Notes: generated from the letters alone by a model not told the origin. 64,000 nucleotides of DNA from Streptomyces tibetensis (GCF_007655005.1 NZ_SZVW01000012.1:124001-188000), one strand, 5' to 3'; counted from the first letter of the stretch, positions 35,088 to 43,734 are shown. Numbers and translations: made by a program.

Positions 35088-35666
35088 GTGGCAACACCCC
35101 CAGGCGGTTCGTCTTCGGGCAACTGGTCGTACGGCCCTGCCCAGGGCCAGGGCGACGGTGGTCAGAACCCGAACCGTTACAACTTCCCCTCTGCACCGAG
35201 CCACCGGCAGCCGTACGCGCCGCAGGGCCCCGGCCCGTCGCCGTACGACCAGCCGCCGGCCCCGCGTATCCAGCCTGTGCAGCCGCAGCGCCGCACCCCC
35301 GAGCCCGCGCCCGCCGGGGCGTCGAACAACCCCCTGGTGCGTCCGTACGCCATGACCGGCGGCCGGACCCGCCCGCGCTACCAGCTCGCCATCGAGGCGC
35401 TGGTGCACACCACTGCGCAGCCGCACCAGATGCAGGGCCAGTTGCCCGAGCATCAGCGGATCTGCAACCTCTGCCGGGAAATCAAGTCGGTCGCCGAGAT
35501 CTCGGCGCTCCTCACGATCCCTCTCGGCGTGGCCAGGATCCTCGTCGCCGACTTGGCGGAGGCGGGACTGGTCGCCATCCATCAGCCCGGCGGCGACGAG
35601 AACGCCGGCGGCCAGCCAGACGTGACACTGCTCGAAAGGGTGCTCAGTGGACTTCGCAAGCTCTAG
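35088..35666 (+). CDS. cvnC: Conservon DUF742 protein CvnC (second conservon)
   Basis: 192 residues from a GTG with GGAGGAG. About 80 residues of Pro/Gln/Tyr-rich disordered sequence (YDQPPAPRIQPVQPQRR) precede a DUF742 domain nearly identical to copy 1, with the Cys pair in HQRICNLCREIKSVAEISAL. It overlaps cvnD2 by 20 bp in the same way. Confidence 0.93.
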   Translation: MATPPGGSSSGNWSYGPAQGQGDGGQNPNRYNFPSAPSHRQPYAPQGPGPSPYDQPPAPRIQPVQPQRRTPEPAPAGASNNPLVRPYAMTGGRTRPRYQLAIEALVHTTAQPHQMQGQLPEHQRICNLCREIKSVAEISALLTIPLGVARILVADLAEAGLVAIHQPGGDENAGGQPDVTLLERVLSGLRKL

Positions 35667-36228
35667 CGGAGGGCCTTCCCGCTCCACCACGTCCGCGAAG
35701 ATCGTGGTGGCTGGCGGCTTCGGCGTGGGCAAGACCACGTTCGTGGGTGCCGTCTCGGAGATCAACCCGCTGCGCACCGAGGCCGTCATGACGTCCGCTT
35801 CGGCCGGCATCGACGACCTCACCCACACCGGGGACAAGACCACCACCACGGTGGCCATGGACTTCGGCCGTATCACCCTGGACCAGGACCTGATCCTGTA
35901 CCTCTTCGGTACGCCCGGTCAGGACCGCTTCTGGTTCATGTGGGACGACCTGGTGCGCGGCGCCATCGGCGCGATCGTGCTGGTCGACACGAGGAGGCTC
36001 GCCGACTGCTTCCCCGCCGTCGACTACTTCGAGAACAGCGGCCTGCCGTTCGTCATCGCGCTGAACGGCTTCGACGGTCAGCAGCCGTACACGCCGGACG
36101 AGGTCCGGGAAGCCCTCCAGATCGGTCCGGACACCCCGATCATCACGACGGACGCGCGGCATCGGGCCGATGCGAAGTCGGCGCTGATCACGCTGGTCGA
36201 GCACGCTCTGATGGCACGACTGCGTTAG
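35647..36228 (+). CDS. cvnD: Conservon small GTPase-like protein CvnD (second conservon)
   Basis: 193 residues from a GTG. It is almost the same protein as copy 1, with P-loop GGFGVGKTT, GTPGQDRF and the atypical NGFD. The DNA of the two cvnD genes is nearly identical over long stretches, including third codon positions, unlike the surrounding genes. Two terminators follow. Confidence 0.93.
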   Translation: MDFASSSGGPSRSTTSAKIVVAGGFGVGKTTFVGAVSEINPLRTEAVMTSASAGIDDLTHTGDKTTTTVAMDFGRITLDQDLILYLFGTPGQDRFWFMWDDLVRGAIGAIVLVDTRRLADCFPAVDYFENSGLPFVIALNGFDGQQPYTPDEVREALQIGPDTPIITTDARHRADAKSALITLVEHALMARLR

Positions 36229-36242
36229 TTCTCCTGCTGTGG

Positions 36243-36280
36243 GACAGCCCCTGGCGGCCTTAGGGCTGCCGGGGGCTGTC
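36243..36280 (+). terminator. Terminator after the second conservon
   Basis: A 13-bp stem, GACAGCCCCTGGC with GCCGGGGGCTGTC (one mismatch), 14 bp past the cvnD2 stop. Confidence 0.8.
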
Positions 36281-36282
36281 GC

Positions 36283-36358
36283 GTTGCCGGGTGCGGGTTT
36301 GCGGGGGCTTGTCGCGCTCACGCGGCGGAGCCGCATATCGATACAGCCCCGCGCCCCC
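36283..36358. repeat. Streptomyces intergenic repeat element, CACGCGGCGGAGCCGC variant
   Basis: It contains TGTCGCGCTCACGCGGCGGA, then GCCGCATATCGATACAGCCC and CGCGCCCCC. I recognise this as a recurrent Streptomyces intergenic sequence related to the elements at 9509 and 17980. It lies between two terminators at a convergent junction. Confidence 0.55.
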
Positions 36359-36364
36359 AAACCG

Positions 36365-36393
36365 AAGAAGGCCCCTCCGAGAGGGGCCTTCTT
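36365..36393. terminator. Bidirectional terminator between conservon 2 and accE
   Basis: A perfect 13-bp stem AAGAAGGCCCCTC/GAGGGGCCTTCTT with a CGA loop and TTC after it, 13 bp beyond the accE stop on the other strand. Confidence 0.88.
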
Positions 36394-36405
36394 TCGGGTT
36401 CCGGG

Positions 36406-36600
36406 TCAGCGCCAGCTGTGCGGGGCGCGGAAGCCGGGCTCGCGTTCCAGGCGGCGCCAGCCGGCCTTGACGCGGCCGCGGTGGGCCGGGGTCGGGTCGG
36501 TGGGGCGGGCGGCGGCGCGGGCCAGGAGGATGGCCGTGATGGCGGCGACCTCCTCGGGCTCGGCGTGGCCCTTTTCGACGCGGATGTCAGGCGATTCCAT
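36406..36600 (-). CDS. accE: Acyl-CoA carboxylase epsilon subunit
   Basis: 64 residues. It is a small actinobacterial epsilon subunit that raises activity of the acyl-CoA carboxylase complex. Motifs are IRVEKGHAEPEEVAAITAIL and the C-terminal WRRLEREPGFRAPHSWR, typical of AccE/PccE. It starts 35 bp after the accB stop in the same transcript. Confidence 0.92.
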   Translation of the reverse strand: MESPDIRVEKGHAEPEEVAAITAILLARAAARPTDPTPAHRGRVKAGWRRLEREPGFRAPHSWR

Positions 36601-36635
36601 GGGTGTCAGTCTCCATGAGGAAGATGTCCGCAGGG

Positions 36636-38219
36636 TTACTGCGGCGGGTTGCCGTGCTTGCGGGACGGCAGGTCCGCGTGCTTGGTCTGGAGCATGGCGA
36701 GGGACTTGATCAGCACCTCGCGGGTCTCGGCGGGGTCGATGACGTCGTCGACCAGGCCGCGTTCGGCCGCGTAGTAGGGGTGCATCAGCTCGGACTTGTA
36801 CTCCTTGACCATGCGGGCCCGCATGGCCTCGGGGTCCTCGGCCTCGGCGATCTGGCGGCGGAAGATGACGTTGGCGGCGCCCTCGGCGCCCATGACGGCG
36901 ATCTCGTTCGTCGGCCAGGCGTAGGTGAGGTCGGCACCGATGGACTGGCTGTCCATGACGATGTACGCACCTCCGTAGGCCTTGCGCAGGATCAGCGAGA
37001 TCCTCGGCACGGTCGCGTTGCAGTAGGCGTAGAGGAGCTTCGCGCCGTGGCGGATGATGCCACCGTGCTCCTGGTCGACGCCCGGGAGGAAGCCGGGGAC
37101 GTCCAGAAGAGTGATGATCGGGATGTTGAACGCGTCGCACATCTGCACGAAGCGGGCCGCCTTCTCGGAGGCCTCGATGTCCAGCACGCCCGCCAGGGCC
37201 TGGGGCTGGTTCGCCACGATGCCGACGACCTGGCCGTCCATCCGGCCCAGCGCGCAGATGATGTTGCGGGCCCAGCGCTCGTGGACCTCCAGGTATTCGC
37301 CGTCGTCGACGATCTCCTCGATGACCTTGGCCATGTCGTACGGCCGGTTGCCGTCCGCCGGGACCAGGTCCAGGAGGACGTCCGAGCGGCGGTCGGCCGC
37401 GTCCGAGGACTCCGAGCGGGGCGGGTTCTCGCGGTTGTTCTGCGGGAGCAGGGAGAGCAGGTAGCGGACCTCGGCGATGCAGGTCTCTTCGTCGTCGTAG
37501 GCGAAGTGGCAGACACCGGAGGTCTCGGCGTGGACGTCGGCGCCGCCCAGGCCGTTCTGCGTGATCTCCTCGCCCGTGACCGCCTTGACGACGTCGGGGC
37601 CGGTGATGAACATCTGCGAGGTCTCGCGGACCATGAAGACGAAGTCGGTGAGGGCGGGGCTGTAGGCCGCGCCGCCGGCGCACGGGCCGAGCATCACCGA
37701 GATCTGCGGGATCACGCCCGAGGCCTTGGTGTTGCGCTGGAAGATGCCGCCGTAGCCGGCGAGGGCGGACACGCCCTCCTGGATACGGGCGCCGGCGCCG
37801 TCGTTCAGCGAGACCAGCGGGGCACCGGCCGCGATGGCCATGTCCATGATCTTGTGGATCTTCGTGGCGTGGGCCTCGCCCAGGGCGCCGCCGAAGATGC
37901 GGAAGTCGTGCGCGTAGACGAAGACCGTGCGGCCCTCCACCGTGCCCCAGCCGGTGATCACACCGTCGCTGTACGGCTTCTTGCCCTCCAGGCCGAAACC
38001 CGTGGCCCGGTGCCGGCGCAACTGCTCGACTTCCCGAAAGGACTCCGGGTCCAGGAGGAGCTCGATCCGCTCCCGCGCGGTCAGCTTGCCCTTGGCGTGC
38101 TGCGCCGCGGTCGCCTTCTCGCTCGGTCCGGCCACCGCCTGCGCACGGATCTCGTGCAGTTCGGCCACGCGTCCGCGCGCGTCGGTCGGCTCACCCGGCG
38201 CCTCATCCAAAACGGTCAT
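36636..38219 (-). CDS. accB: Acyl-CoA carboxylase beta (carboxyltransferase) subunit
   Basis: 527 residues. It transfers carboxyl from biotin to acetyl-, propionyl- or butyryl-CoA and supplies malonyl-CoA and methylmalonyl-CoA for fatty acids and polyketides. Crotonase-type carboxyltransferase motifs are present: GARIQEGVSALAGYGGIFQR, MLGPCAGGAAYSPALTDFVF, LLDVPGFLPGVDQEHGGIIR and LRKAYGGAYIVMDSQSIGAD. The pairing with accE identifies the AccB-type complex. The biotinylated alpha subunit is not in the window. Confidence 0.95.
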   Translation of the reverse strand: MTVLDEAPGEPTDARGRVAELHEIRAQAVAGPSEKATAAQHAKGKLTARERIELLLDPESFREVEQLRRHRATGFGLEGKKPYSDGVITGWGTVEGRTVFVYAHDFRIFGGALGEAHATKIHKIMDMAIAAGAPLVSLNDGAGARIQEGVSALAGYGGIFQRNTKASGVIPQISVMLGPCAGGAAYSPALTDFVFMVRETSQMFITGPDVVKAVTGEEITQNGLGGADVHAETSGVCHFAYDDEETCIAEVRYLLSLLPQNNRENPPRSESSDAADRRSDVLLDLVPADGNRPYDMAKVIEEIVDDGEYLEVHERWARNIICALGRMDGQVVGIVANQPQALAGVLDIEASEKAARFVQMCDAFNIPIITLLDVPGFLPGVDQEHGGIIRHGAKLLYAYCNATVPRISLILRKAYGGAYIVMDSQSIGADLTYAWPTNEIAVMGAEGAANVIFRRQIAEAEDPEAMRARMVKEYKSELMHPYYAAERGLVDDVIDPAETREVLIKSLAMLQTKHADLPSRKHGNPPQ

Positions 38220-38373
38220 GTAGCGACCTTACGAAGTCAACCTAGGAATGCGAGCCGTCGACTCCTCACAGTCTCCGGCGTGTTTTCCTGGTACCCCTGA
38301 ACAGAACCCTGACGGGGTTGACCCTTTCTGACTGCTCAGAGGGCGTGTCGCTTGTAGGGGTCATACAAAGCGG

Positions 38374-40749
38374 TCAGGCGAGAGTCACCTCGCAGACATG
38401 TGTGGCGCATGCCTCCCCCGGAGTGACGCACAGGCGCAGCCCGCGGCCGGTGGACAGCACCTCGACCGTCTCGTCCGCGCGGCCGACCCGCCGGACCGGG
38501 CGGTCCCAGGCGATCTCCAGGGGCTCGCCGGTGCGGGGCGGTTCGCTCATGCAGAGGGTAGCGGTGCGGCCCCGGACGACGGTCAGCACGCTCGCGGCGG
38601 CGGAGACGGTGAGGGGGCCCGCGGTGCCGGCCCTCCAGAAGTTCGCGGCCGTGCAGCCGAGAAAGGGCACGGTGACGGCCTGCCGGCCGGGGTCGTTGGC
38701 GAGCACCGACATCCAGTGGCGGTCGGCGGCCCGGCGCGCGACAGCCCGGCGGGAGGCCCCGGGCATCAGGACGTAGGCGTACGTGGCGTCCTCGGGGTCG
38801 GTGCCGTGGTCGAGCCAGAGGGTCTGCCAGCGGCGGGTGCGCCGCTCCCGCGTGCCGCCGGTGTTGATGTCGGCCCAGGCGCCGGTGCGGTCCTCGCGCA
38901 GCGCCTTCGGCTCGCGGCCGAGCAGGAGCCAGCCGCCGTGGTCCTCCAGGTGGGCCCAGTTGGGGCCTTTGACGAAGCGCGGGGTGCCGGACGCGCCGAG
39001 GTTGCGGTTGTCGACGACGGTCTCGACCGGGACGCCGTCGGAGCAGGTGATGCCGGCGCCCAGGCAGATCACCGCGTCCTCGACGCAGAACCAGGACGTG
39101 CGGGCCTCCAGGGTGGAGCCGAGGCCCTTGAGGTGCTGGCCGAGGGCCGCGTACCTGCCGTCGGTGGTGCCGCCGACCCAGCGCGTGTCCGGGCGGGCCG
39201 TGCCCCACTCGCCGCCTTCGCGGTCGGCGAGCCGTTTGGTGGAGACGGTGGTGCCGGGCAGCCGGTACCAGTCGACGGTCGGCCAGAACCAGTCCGTGTA
39301 CTGGTCGCTCGCGCCGGACCACCAGCTGACCATGCCCGCGCCGGTGTGCCAGCCGCGGGGGTTCTCGCCGTTGCCGCACTCGTAGTGGGCGATGCGGTCG
39401 CTGGCCATGGCGATGTTCACGGTGAAGCCGGAGCCGCGGTGGACGGCACGGTCCATGGCGGGGAAGAGGTGGTGTCCGGCGGGTTCGGGCGCGGCCGGGG
39501 CGGGTGAGGCGGCGATGGTGTGCAGCCGGGCCAGGTCGGCGACGCCGAACTGGGGCGCCGTCAGGATCGGGCTCACGGTGTCCCGTTCGATCCAGCCCTT
39601 GATGCGGGCGTGCCAGCGGTCCCGTTCCGCCGGGCTCGCGCCGGCCGCGAGGAGGGCGATGGCGGCGATGAGCTGGTGGCCGTGGTAGTGGTCGCTGCGC
39701 AGGACCTTGCGGTCGTCGGCGGTGAGGTGACCGCGGCTGATGGCCCGGCCGTTGACGCTGTCCATGACCAGTCCGTCGTGGAGGAGCGGCGCGTAGGCAC
39801 GCTCGACGCTGTCGAGGACGATCTGCCGGTTCGGGTCGGTGACCTCCCATGCGGATCCGGCGAGCAGGGCGAAGAGCCGGCCGAGGCCGTCGAGCACGAC
39901 CTGGCCGTAGGTGCCCGAGTAGGCGACCCAGGTGTGCTGGACGAAGGAGCCGTCGGCGTAGAGGCCGTCGCCCCGGGTGACGTACGGGAAGACCGGGGAG
40001 AGCGCGTCCCGGGCGAGGGCGATCTTGGCGGGGTCGCGGCCGAGGACACCGCGCACGGCCACGGAGCGGCACAGGTCGACGCGATTGGCGCCGGTGGAGG
40101 TGCCGCTGTAGTCGCGGAGGGCCGAGGCGGGGACGAAGTGGTCGACGGCGGCGCAGGCGGCGCTGACCCGGGCCTCCCCCAGCTGCTCGTACAGGGCTGC
40201 CGTGATGTCGGTGAGCAGGCGGGGGCTGCCGATCTGCCACTCCCACCAGTTGCCGTAGGGGGTGGTGGAGGGGTGGTAGACGGTGGCGGAGAGGTGGTCG
40301 AGGCCGCGCAGGATGCCGGCGAGCAGGGCGGGGTCGGCGGTGGAGCCGGTGCCCTGCTGGACGTAGGCCTGGGTCATGGTCCACAGGCGGGCGTAGCCGA
40401 GGGTGAGGCCGGCCGGTGGGTCGAAGGGGTGGCCGGGCCAGAGGGAGTGCGCCGTCGGGGCCATGCTCGCGTGCAGGTCGCGGGCGAGTGCGCCGGTCTC
40501 GGCGAGCCGGGCGGCGTAGGGCTCGGCGGTCGGGTCGTAGCCGGTGCCGAGGGAGATGCCCAGCCAGCGGCGGCGGAGGGTGTCGTACGGGTCACCGGGC
40601 ACGTCGGCGGGCCGGTGCACGGGCGCCGCGCCCCCGGTCGCCGCGAGGGCTGCGGCCGCGAGCAGCACGGCGCGACGGCCGGGCCGGAGCGCGGCGGCGG
40701 CCCCGGCGGTGCGGCGGGGGAAGACGCGACGCTGCGGAGTCATGCCCAT
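38374..40749 (-). CDS. Exported polysaccharide lyase, family 8 (hyaluronate/xanthan-lyase type)
   Basis: 791 residues from the ATG at 40749 (or 40743, two codons later). The Tat-type signal has an Arg-rich start (FPRRTAG, GRRAVLLAAAALAATGG). The N-terminal alpha/alpha toroid holds the catalytic set: Asn in TPYGNWWEWQIGSP (near residue 165) and His/Tyr in SFVQHTWVAYSGTYG (near residue 270). C-terminal beta-sandwich domains follow. It cleaves uronic-acid polysaccharides by beta-elimination, and the exact substrate is open. It sits alone among core genes and is probably an accessory nutrient enzyme. Confidence 0.88.
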   Translation of the reverse strand: MGMTPQRRVFPRRTAGAAAALRPGRRAVLLAAAALAATGGAAPVHRPADVPGDPYDTLRRRWLGISLGTGYDPTAEPYAARLAETGALARDLHASMAPTAHSLWPGHPFDPPAGLTLGYARLWTMTQAYVQQGTGSTADPALLAGILRGLDHLSATVYHPSTTPYGNWWEWQIGSPRLLTDITAALYEQLGEARVSAACAAVDHFVPASALRDYSGTSTGANRVDLCRSVAVRGVLGRDPAKIALARDALSPVFPYVTRGDGLYADGSFVQHTWVAYSGTYGQVVLDGLGRLFALLAGSAWEVTDPNRQIVLDSVERAYAPLLHDGLVMDSVNGRAISRGHLTADDRKVLRSDHYHGHQLIAAIALLAAGASPAERDRWHARIKGWIERDTVSPILTAPQFGVADLARLHTIAASPAPAAPEPAGHHLFPAMDRAVHRGSGFTVNIAMASDRIAHYECGNGENPRGWHTGAGMVSWWSGASDQYTDWFWPTVDWYRLPGTTVSTKRLADREGGEWGTARPDTRWVGGTTDGRYAALGQHLKGLGSTLEARTSWFCVEDAVICLGAGITCSDGVPVETVVDNRNLGASGTPRFVKGPNWAHLEDHGGWLLLGREPKALREDRTGAWADINTGGTRERRTRRWQTLWLDHGTDPEDATYAYVLMPGASRRAVARRAADRHWMSVLANDPGRQAVTVPFLGCTAANFWRAGTAGPLTVSAAASVLTVVRGRTATLCMSEPPRTGEPLEIAWDRPVRRVGRADETVEVLSTGRGLRLCVTPGEACATHVCEVTLA

Positions 40750-40856
40750 GCCCTACCACGGGGAGACGGCCACCTGAACGGTGGATCAGGCCGGAGTGAC
40801 CGGAACGGGGGAACGGCCGCACGGGCCGGCCACTGCGGCTCGGCGGATACGACGGC

Positions 40857-41765
40857 TCAGCCGAAGCGGTCGAGCAGGCGGCGGTACAGACCCGGTGCGA
40901 GGCCTCGGACCCGGCCGGGGACGGTCAGCCAGGTGGGGACGTAGGCCTCGTCGCGGTTGTGCCGGACGGCCTCCCAGATCGTGCCGGCCACGCAGCCCGG
41001 CGAGAGGAGACCGGTGCGGGTGCCGTCGTAGGGCCTGCCGCGGCGGGTGTGGAAGGCCGTGTCGACGGCTCCGGGCACGACGAGGGTGACGCCCACCCCC
41101 GTGCCGCGCAGTTCCTGGCGCAGTGCCTCGGCGAAGGCGGCGAGGCCTGCCTTGGCGGCGGAGTACACCGCCTCCTCCCGCAGGCCCACGCAGCCCGCGA
41201 CCGAGCCGAGCAGCACCACGCGGCCGCGTCCTGCGGCGATCATGGAGGGCAGCACCTCACGCACGAGGTGCAGCGTGGCGTTGAGGTCGAGGGTCAGCAC
41301 CCGGTCGATGTCGGTGTGCGGCATGGCGGTGAAGGGGCCGGTCCAGCCCATGCCCGCCCCGGCGACCAGGACGTCGATGCGGCCGGTGGTGTGCAGTGCG
41401 GACTGGGCCAGCAGGCGCGGGCCGTCCGGGGCGGCGAGGTCGGCGGGCAGTACGACGGCAGAGGTGCCGGACGCCGTCTGCTCAAGGCGGCGCCTGTCGC
41501 GTCCGCTGAGGAGCAGCTGCCAGCCGTCCATGGCGAAACGCCGTGCCGTGGCCGCGCCGATGCCGGAGGAGGCGCCGGTGACCAGGGCCACGCGCCGGTC
41601 GAGGCGTCGCGGTGGCCCGTACTGGTGCACGCGGGCGGGGACGGGGGCCGTGGAGCGGCGCGGGGCGGGATCCGCCGTCGGGTCGTGGGCCGAGCCGGAG
41701 CCGGTGAGTGTCACGAGTCGCTCTCCCCTGCGCTGGGCGTCCGCCGTGGTCTCGTCTGTCTCCAT
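40857..41765 (-). CDS. Short-chain dehydrogenase/reductase
   Basis: 302 residues from an ATG with AAGGGAG 4 bp upstream. About 55 extra residues precede the SDR fold. The cofactor motif is VTGASSGIGAATARRF, then LVAGAGMGW, the catalytic Ser in VVLLGSVAGCVG and YxxxK as VYSAAKAGL. The Arg after the Gly-rich loop and the SGRDRRRLEQ segment suggest NADP(H). The substrate is unknown. It is divergent from yceI with its promoter region between. Confidence 0.88.
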   Translation of the reverse strand: METDETTADAQRRGERLVTLTGSGSAHDPTADPAPRRSTAPVPARVHQYGPPRRLDRRVALVTGASSGIGAATARRFAMDGWQLLLSGRDRRRLEQTASGTSAVVLPADLAAPDGPRLLAQSALHTTGRIDVLVAGAGMGWTGPFTAMPHTDIDRVLTLDLNATLHLVREVLPSMIAAGRGRVVLLGSVAGCVGLREEAVYSAAKAGLAAFAEALRQELRGTGVGVTLVVPGAVDTAFHTRRGRPYDGTRTGLLSPGCVAGTIWEAVRHNRDEAYVPTWLTVPGRVRGLAPGLYRRLLDRFG

Positions 41766-41991
41766 GCGCTCCCTTTACACGGAACCCCGTCTCGCCGGAC
41801 GCCGCCACCGCACCGGGTACCGGCCGGGGTCGGGCGCTTTGGCCACGGTGGGTCGGCGACCCCTGGGCCGACCGGTGCAGAGCCGCCGTGCACCGCGTCC
41901 GGCGGGTCCACCCCGGCGGGCCGTGAGATTGCGCCAAGCGGTGGAACGAGAGGGGTGCGGCAGACGCGGCGGAGGAAGCCTCAACGAAGAT

Positions 41992-42051
41992 GTTGAACAT
42001 TGAACGGAATAGGTCTACGGTGGGTCGCGTTGGAGTAGTTAAACATTCAAC
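41992..42051 (+). promoter_or_regulatory. Paired palindromic operator sites around a promoter of the YceI gene
   Basis: Site 1, GTTGAACATTGAAC (41992-42005), and site 2, GTTAAACATTCAAC (42038-42051), share 12 of 14 bases and the palindrome GTTnAA-CA-TTnAAC. Site 1 overlaps a -35-like TTGAAC (41993-41998), with TACGGT (42016-42021) 17 bp downstream as a -10. Such sites resemble MarR- or Ohr-type operators. No matching regulator gene is adjacent. Confidence 0.6.
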
Positions 42052-42074
42052 ATCACGCACAGGAGGCGTACACC

Positions 42075-42674
42075 ATGAGCATCTTCAGCCGCAACGACAC
42101 CCGGACCGCCGCCGACACCGCCGTGAACCCGGAGCTGGCCGCCCTGACCGGCGACTACACGATCGACCCCGCACACTCGACGATCGGCTTCACCGCCCGG
42201 CACGCCATGGTCACGAACGTCAAGGGCAGCTTCCAGGACTTCACCGGCACGCTGCGGCTCGACGGCACCGATCCGGCGCGCTCGACGGCCTCCCTCGACG
42301 TCGTGATGGCCAGCATCGACACCGGCAACGCCGACCGCGACGGCCATCTCAAGAGCGCGGACTTCTTCAAGACGGACGAGTTCCCGGCCATGACCTTCCG
42401 CTCCACCGGCGTGGAGGCCCTGGGCGGCGACGACTACCGGATCACCGGCGACCTGACGATCCTCGGCACCACCCGCCCGCTCGCCATCGACCTCGAGTTC
42501 AACGGCGCCGCGACGGACCCGTTCGGCAACGAGCGCGTCGGCTTCGAGGGCAAGGCGGAGATCCTGCGCTCCGAGTTCGGCCTGACCTGGAACGCCGCGC
42601 TGGAGACCGGCGGCGTCCTGGTCTCCGACAAGATCAAGCTGAACTTCGACATCTCGGCCATCAGGAACGTGTGA
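42075..42674 (+). CDS. YceI-family lipocalin-like protein
   Basis: 199 residues from an ATG with AGGAGG. The YceI fold is recognised from GDYTIDPAHSTIGFTARHAM, DRDGHLKSADFFKTDEFPAM and LTILGTTRPLAIDLEFNG. These barrels bind polyisoprenoids or related amphiphiles and are often induced by stress. There is no signal peptide, so this is the cytoplasmic actinobacterial type. It is probably controlled by the two upstream operator sites. Confidence 0.93.
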   Translation: MSIFSRNDTRTAADTAVNPELAALTGDYTIDPAHSTIGFTARHAMVTNVKGSFQDFTGTLRLDGTDPARSTASLDVVMASIDTGNADRDGHLKSADFFKTDEFPAMTFRSTGVEALGGDDYRITGDLTILGTTRPLAIDLEFNGAATDPFGNERVGFEGKAEILRSEFGLTWNAALETGGVLVSDKIKLNFDISAIRNV

Positions 42675-42763
42675 GCCCCGTGGGACCGGCTCGGTGAGTC
42701 ATCGCCGGGCCGGTCTGGCCGGTTCCCGCCCCTTGTGCAGAGACTGTCGGCGTTCTCATAATC

Positions 42764-42825
42764 CAGCAGCAATATTTTGACCAGTCCATGCCAGCACATG
42801 GACGTTCTTTTTGCCCTTGCTGCTG
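42764..42825 (+). promoter_or_regulatory. Nested stem-loop between yceI and the trypsin gene
   Basis: The outer arms CAGCAGCAA (42764-42772) and TTGCTGCTG (42817-42825) enclose an inner perfect hairpin GTCCATG/CATGGAC (42784-42803), which is followed by GTTCTTTTTG. The inner hairpin plus T tract looks like a factor-independent terminator. The outer arms could form a larger leader structure. It may end the yceI transcript or act as a control element for the protease. Confidence 0.55.
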
Positions 42826-42892
42826 TCATGTGCTCGTCAATTTGATGCTTCGGTTGCACCTCCCCAGTCAACCCCCCACGGAAGGCATCACG

Positions 42893-43678
42893 TTGAAGAG
42901 ACTTCTCACGGCCCTCAAGAGATGCGCGGTCCTCGGCGCCGCCGCGCTCGCGATCGCCAGTCTCCAGCCCGTCTCCGCCGCGCAGGCCGCCCCGTCGCCC
43001 GTCGTCGGCGGGACCCGGGCCGCGCAGGGCGAGTTCCCGTTCATGGTCCGGCTCTCCATGGGCTGTGGCGGCGCGCTCTACACCCAGCAGATCGTGCTCA
43101 CGGCAGCGCACTGCGTGGGCGCCTCCGGCAACAACACGAGCATCACGGCCACCGCGGGGGTCGTCGACCTCCAGTCCACCAGCGGCCGTGTCCAGGTCCG
43201 CTCCACCAAGGTGCTGCGCGCCCCCGGCTACAACGGCACCGGCAAGGACTGGGCGCTCATCAAGCTCGCCCAGCCCATCAACCTGCCGACCCTGAAGATC
43301 GCCACCACGACGCAGTACAACACCGGTGACTTCACCGTCGCCGGCTGGGGCGCGAACCGGGAAGGCGGCTCCCAGCAGCGCTACCTCCTCAAGGCGACCG
43401 TGCCGTTCGTCAGCGACGCCGCGTGCAAGGCCTACGGCGGCCTCTACAGCGACCTCGTCGCGAACGAGGAGATCTGCGCCGGCTTCGACGCGGGCGGTGT
43501 CGACACCTGCCAGGGTGACTCCGGCGGCCCGATGTTCCGCAAGGACAACGCCGGCAACTTCGTCCAGGTCGGCATCGTGAGCTGGGGCGAGGGCTGCGCC
43601 CGGCCCGAGGCTCCCGGCGTCTACACGGAGGTCTCCACCTTCGCCTCCGCCATCGCTTCGGCGGCGTCGACCCTCTGA
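42893..43678 (+). CDS. sprT: Secreted trypsin-like serine protease
   Basis: 261 residues from a TTG with GGAAGG 7 bp upstream. The signal peptide MKRLLTALKRCAVLGAAALA ends near AAQA, and a short propeptide APSP precedes the mature VVGGTRAAQGEFPF. The triad is His in LTAAHC, Asp in GKDWALIKL and Ser in CQGDSGGP. The S1 Asp in GVDTCQGDSG predicts cleavage after Lys/Arg. Six cysteines are present. It closely resembles the S. griseus trypsin SprT as I remember it. Confidence 0.95.
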   Translation: MKRLLTALKRCAVLGAAALAIASLQPVSAAQAAPSPVVGGTRAAQGEFPFMVRLSMGCGGALYTQQIVLTAAHCVGASGNNTSITATAGVVDLQSTSGRVQVRSTKVLRAPGYNGTGKDWALIKLAQPINLPTLKIATTTQYNTGDFTVAGWGANREGGSQQRYLLKATVPFVSDAACKAYGGLYSDLVANEEICAGFDAGGVDTCQGDSGGPMFRKDNAGNFVQVGIVSWGEGCARPEAPGVYTEVSTFASAIASAASTL

Positions 43679-43689
43679 CACCCGGCTTC

Positions 43690-43717
43690 GGGCCCGGCAC
43701 CGAGGGGTGTCGGGCCC
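43690..43717. terminator. Terminator between the trypsin and YdeI-like genes
   Basis: A 12-bp stem, GGGCCCGGCACC with GGTGTCGGGCCC (one mismatch), with a GAGG loop at a convergent junction. Confidence 0.82.
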
Positions 43718-43734
43718 GTTCGGCCTGTGCGGGC

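Noticed and set aside
42788..42892. An upstream ATG start at 42788 for the trypsin gene
   Set aside because: It lies inside the stem-loop and gives a Cys/His-rich non-signal N-terminus. The TTG at 42893 has a ribosome site and opens a proper signal peptide.
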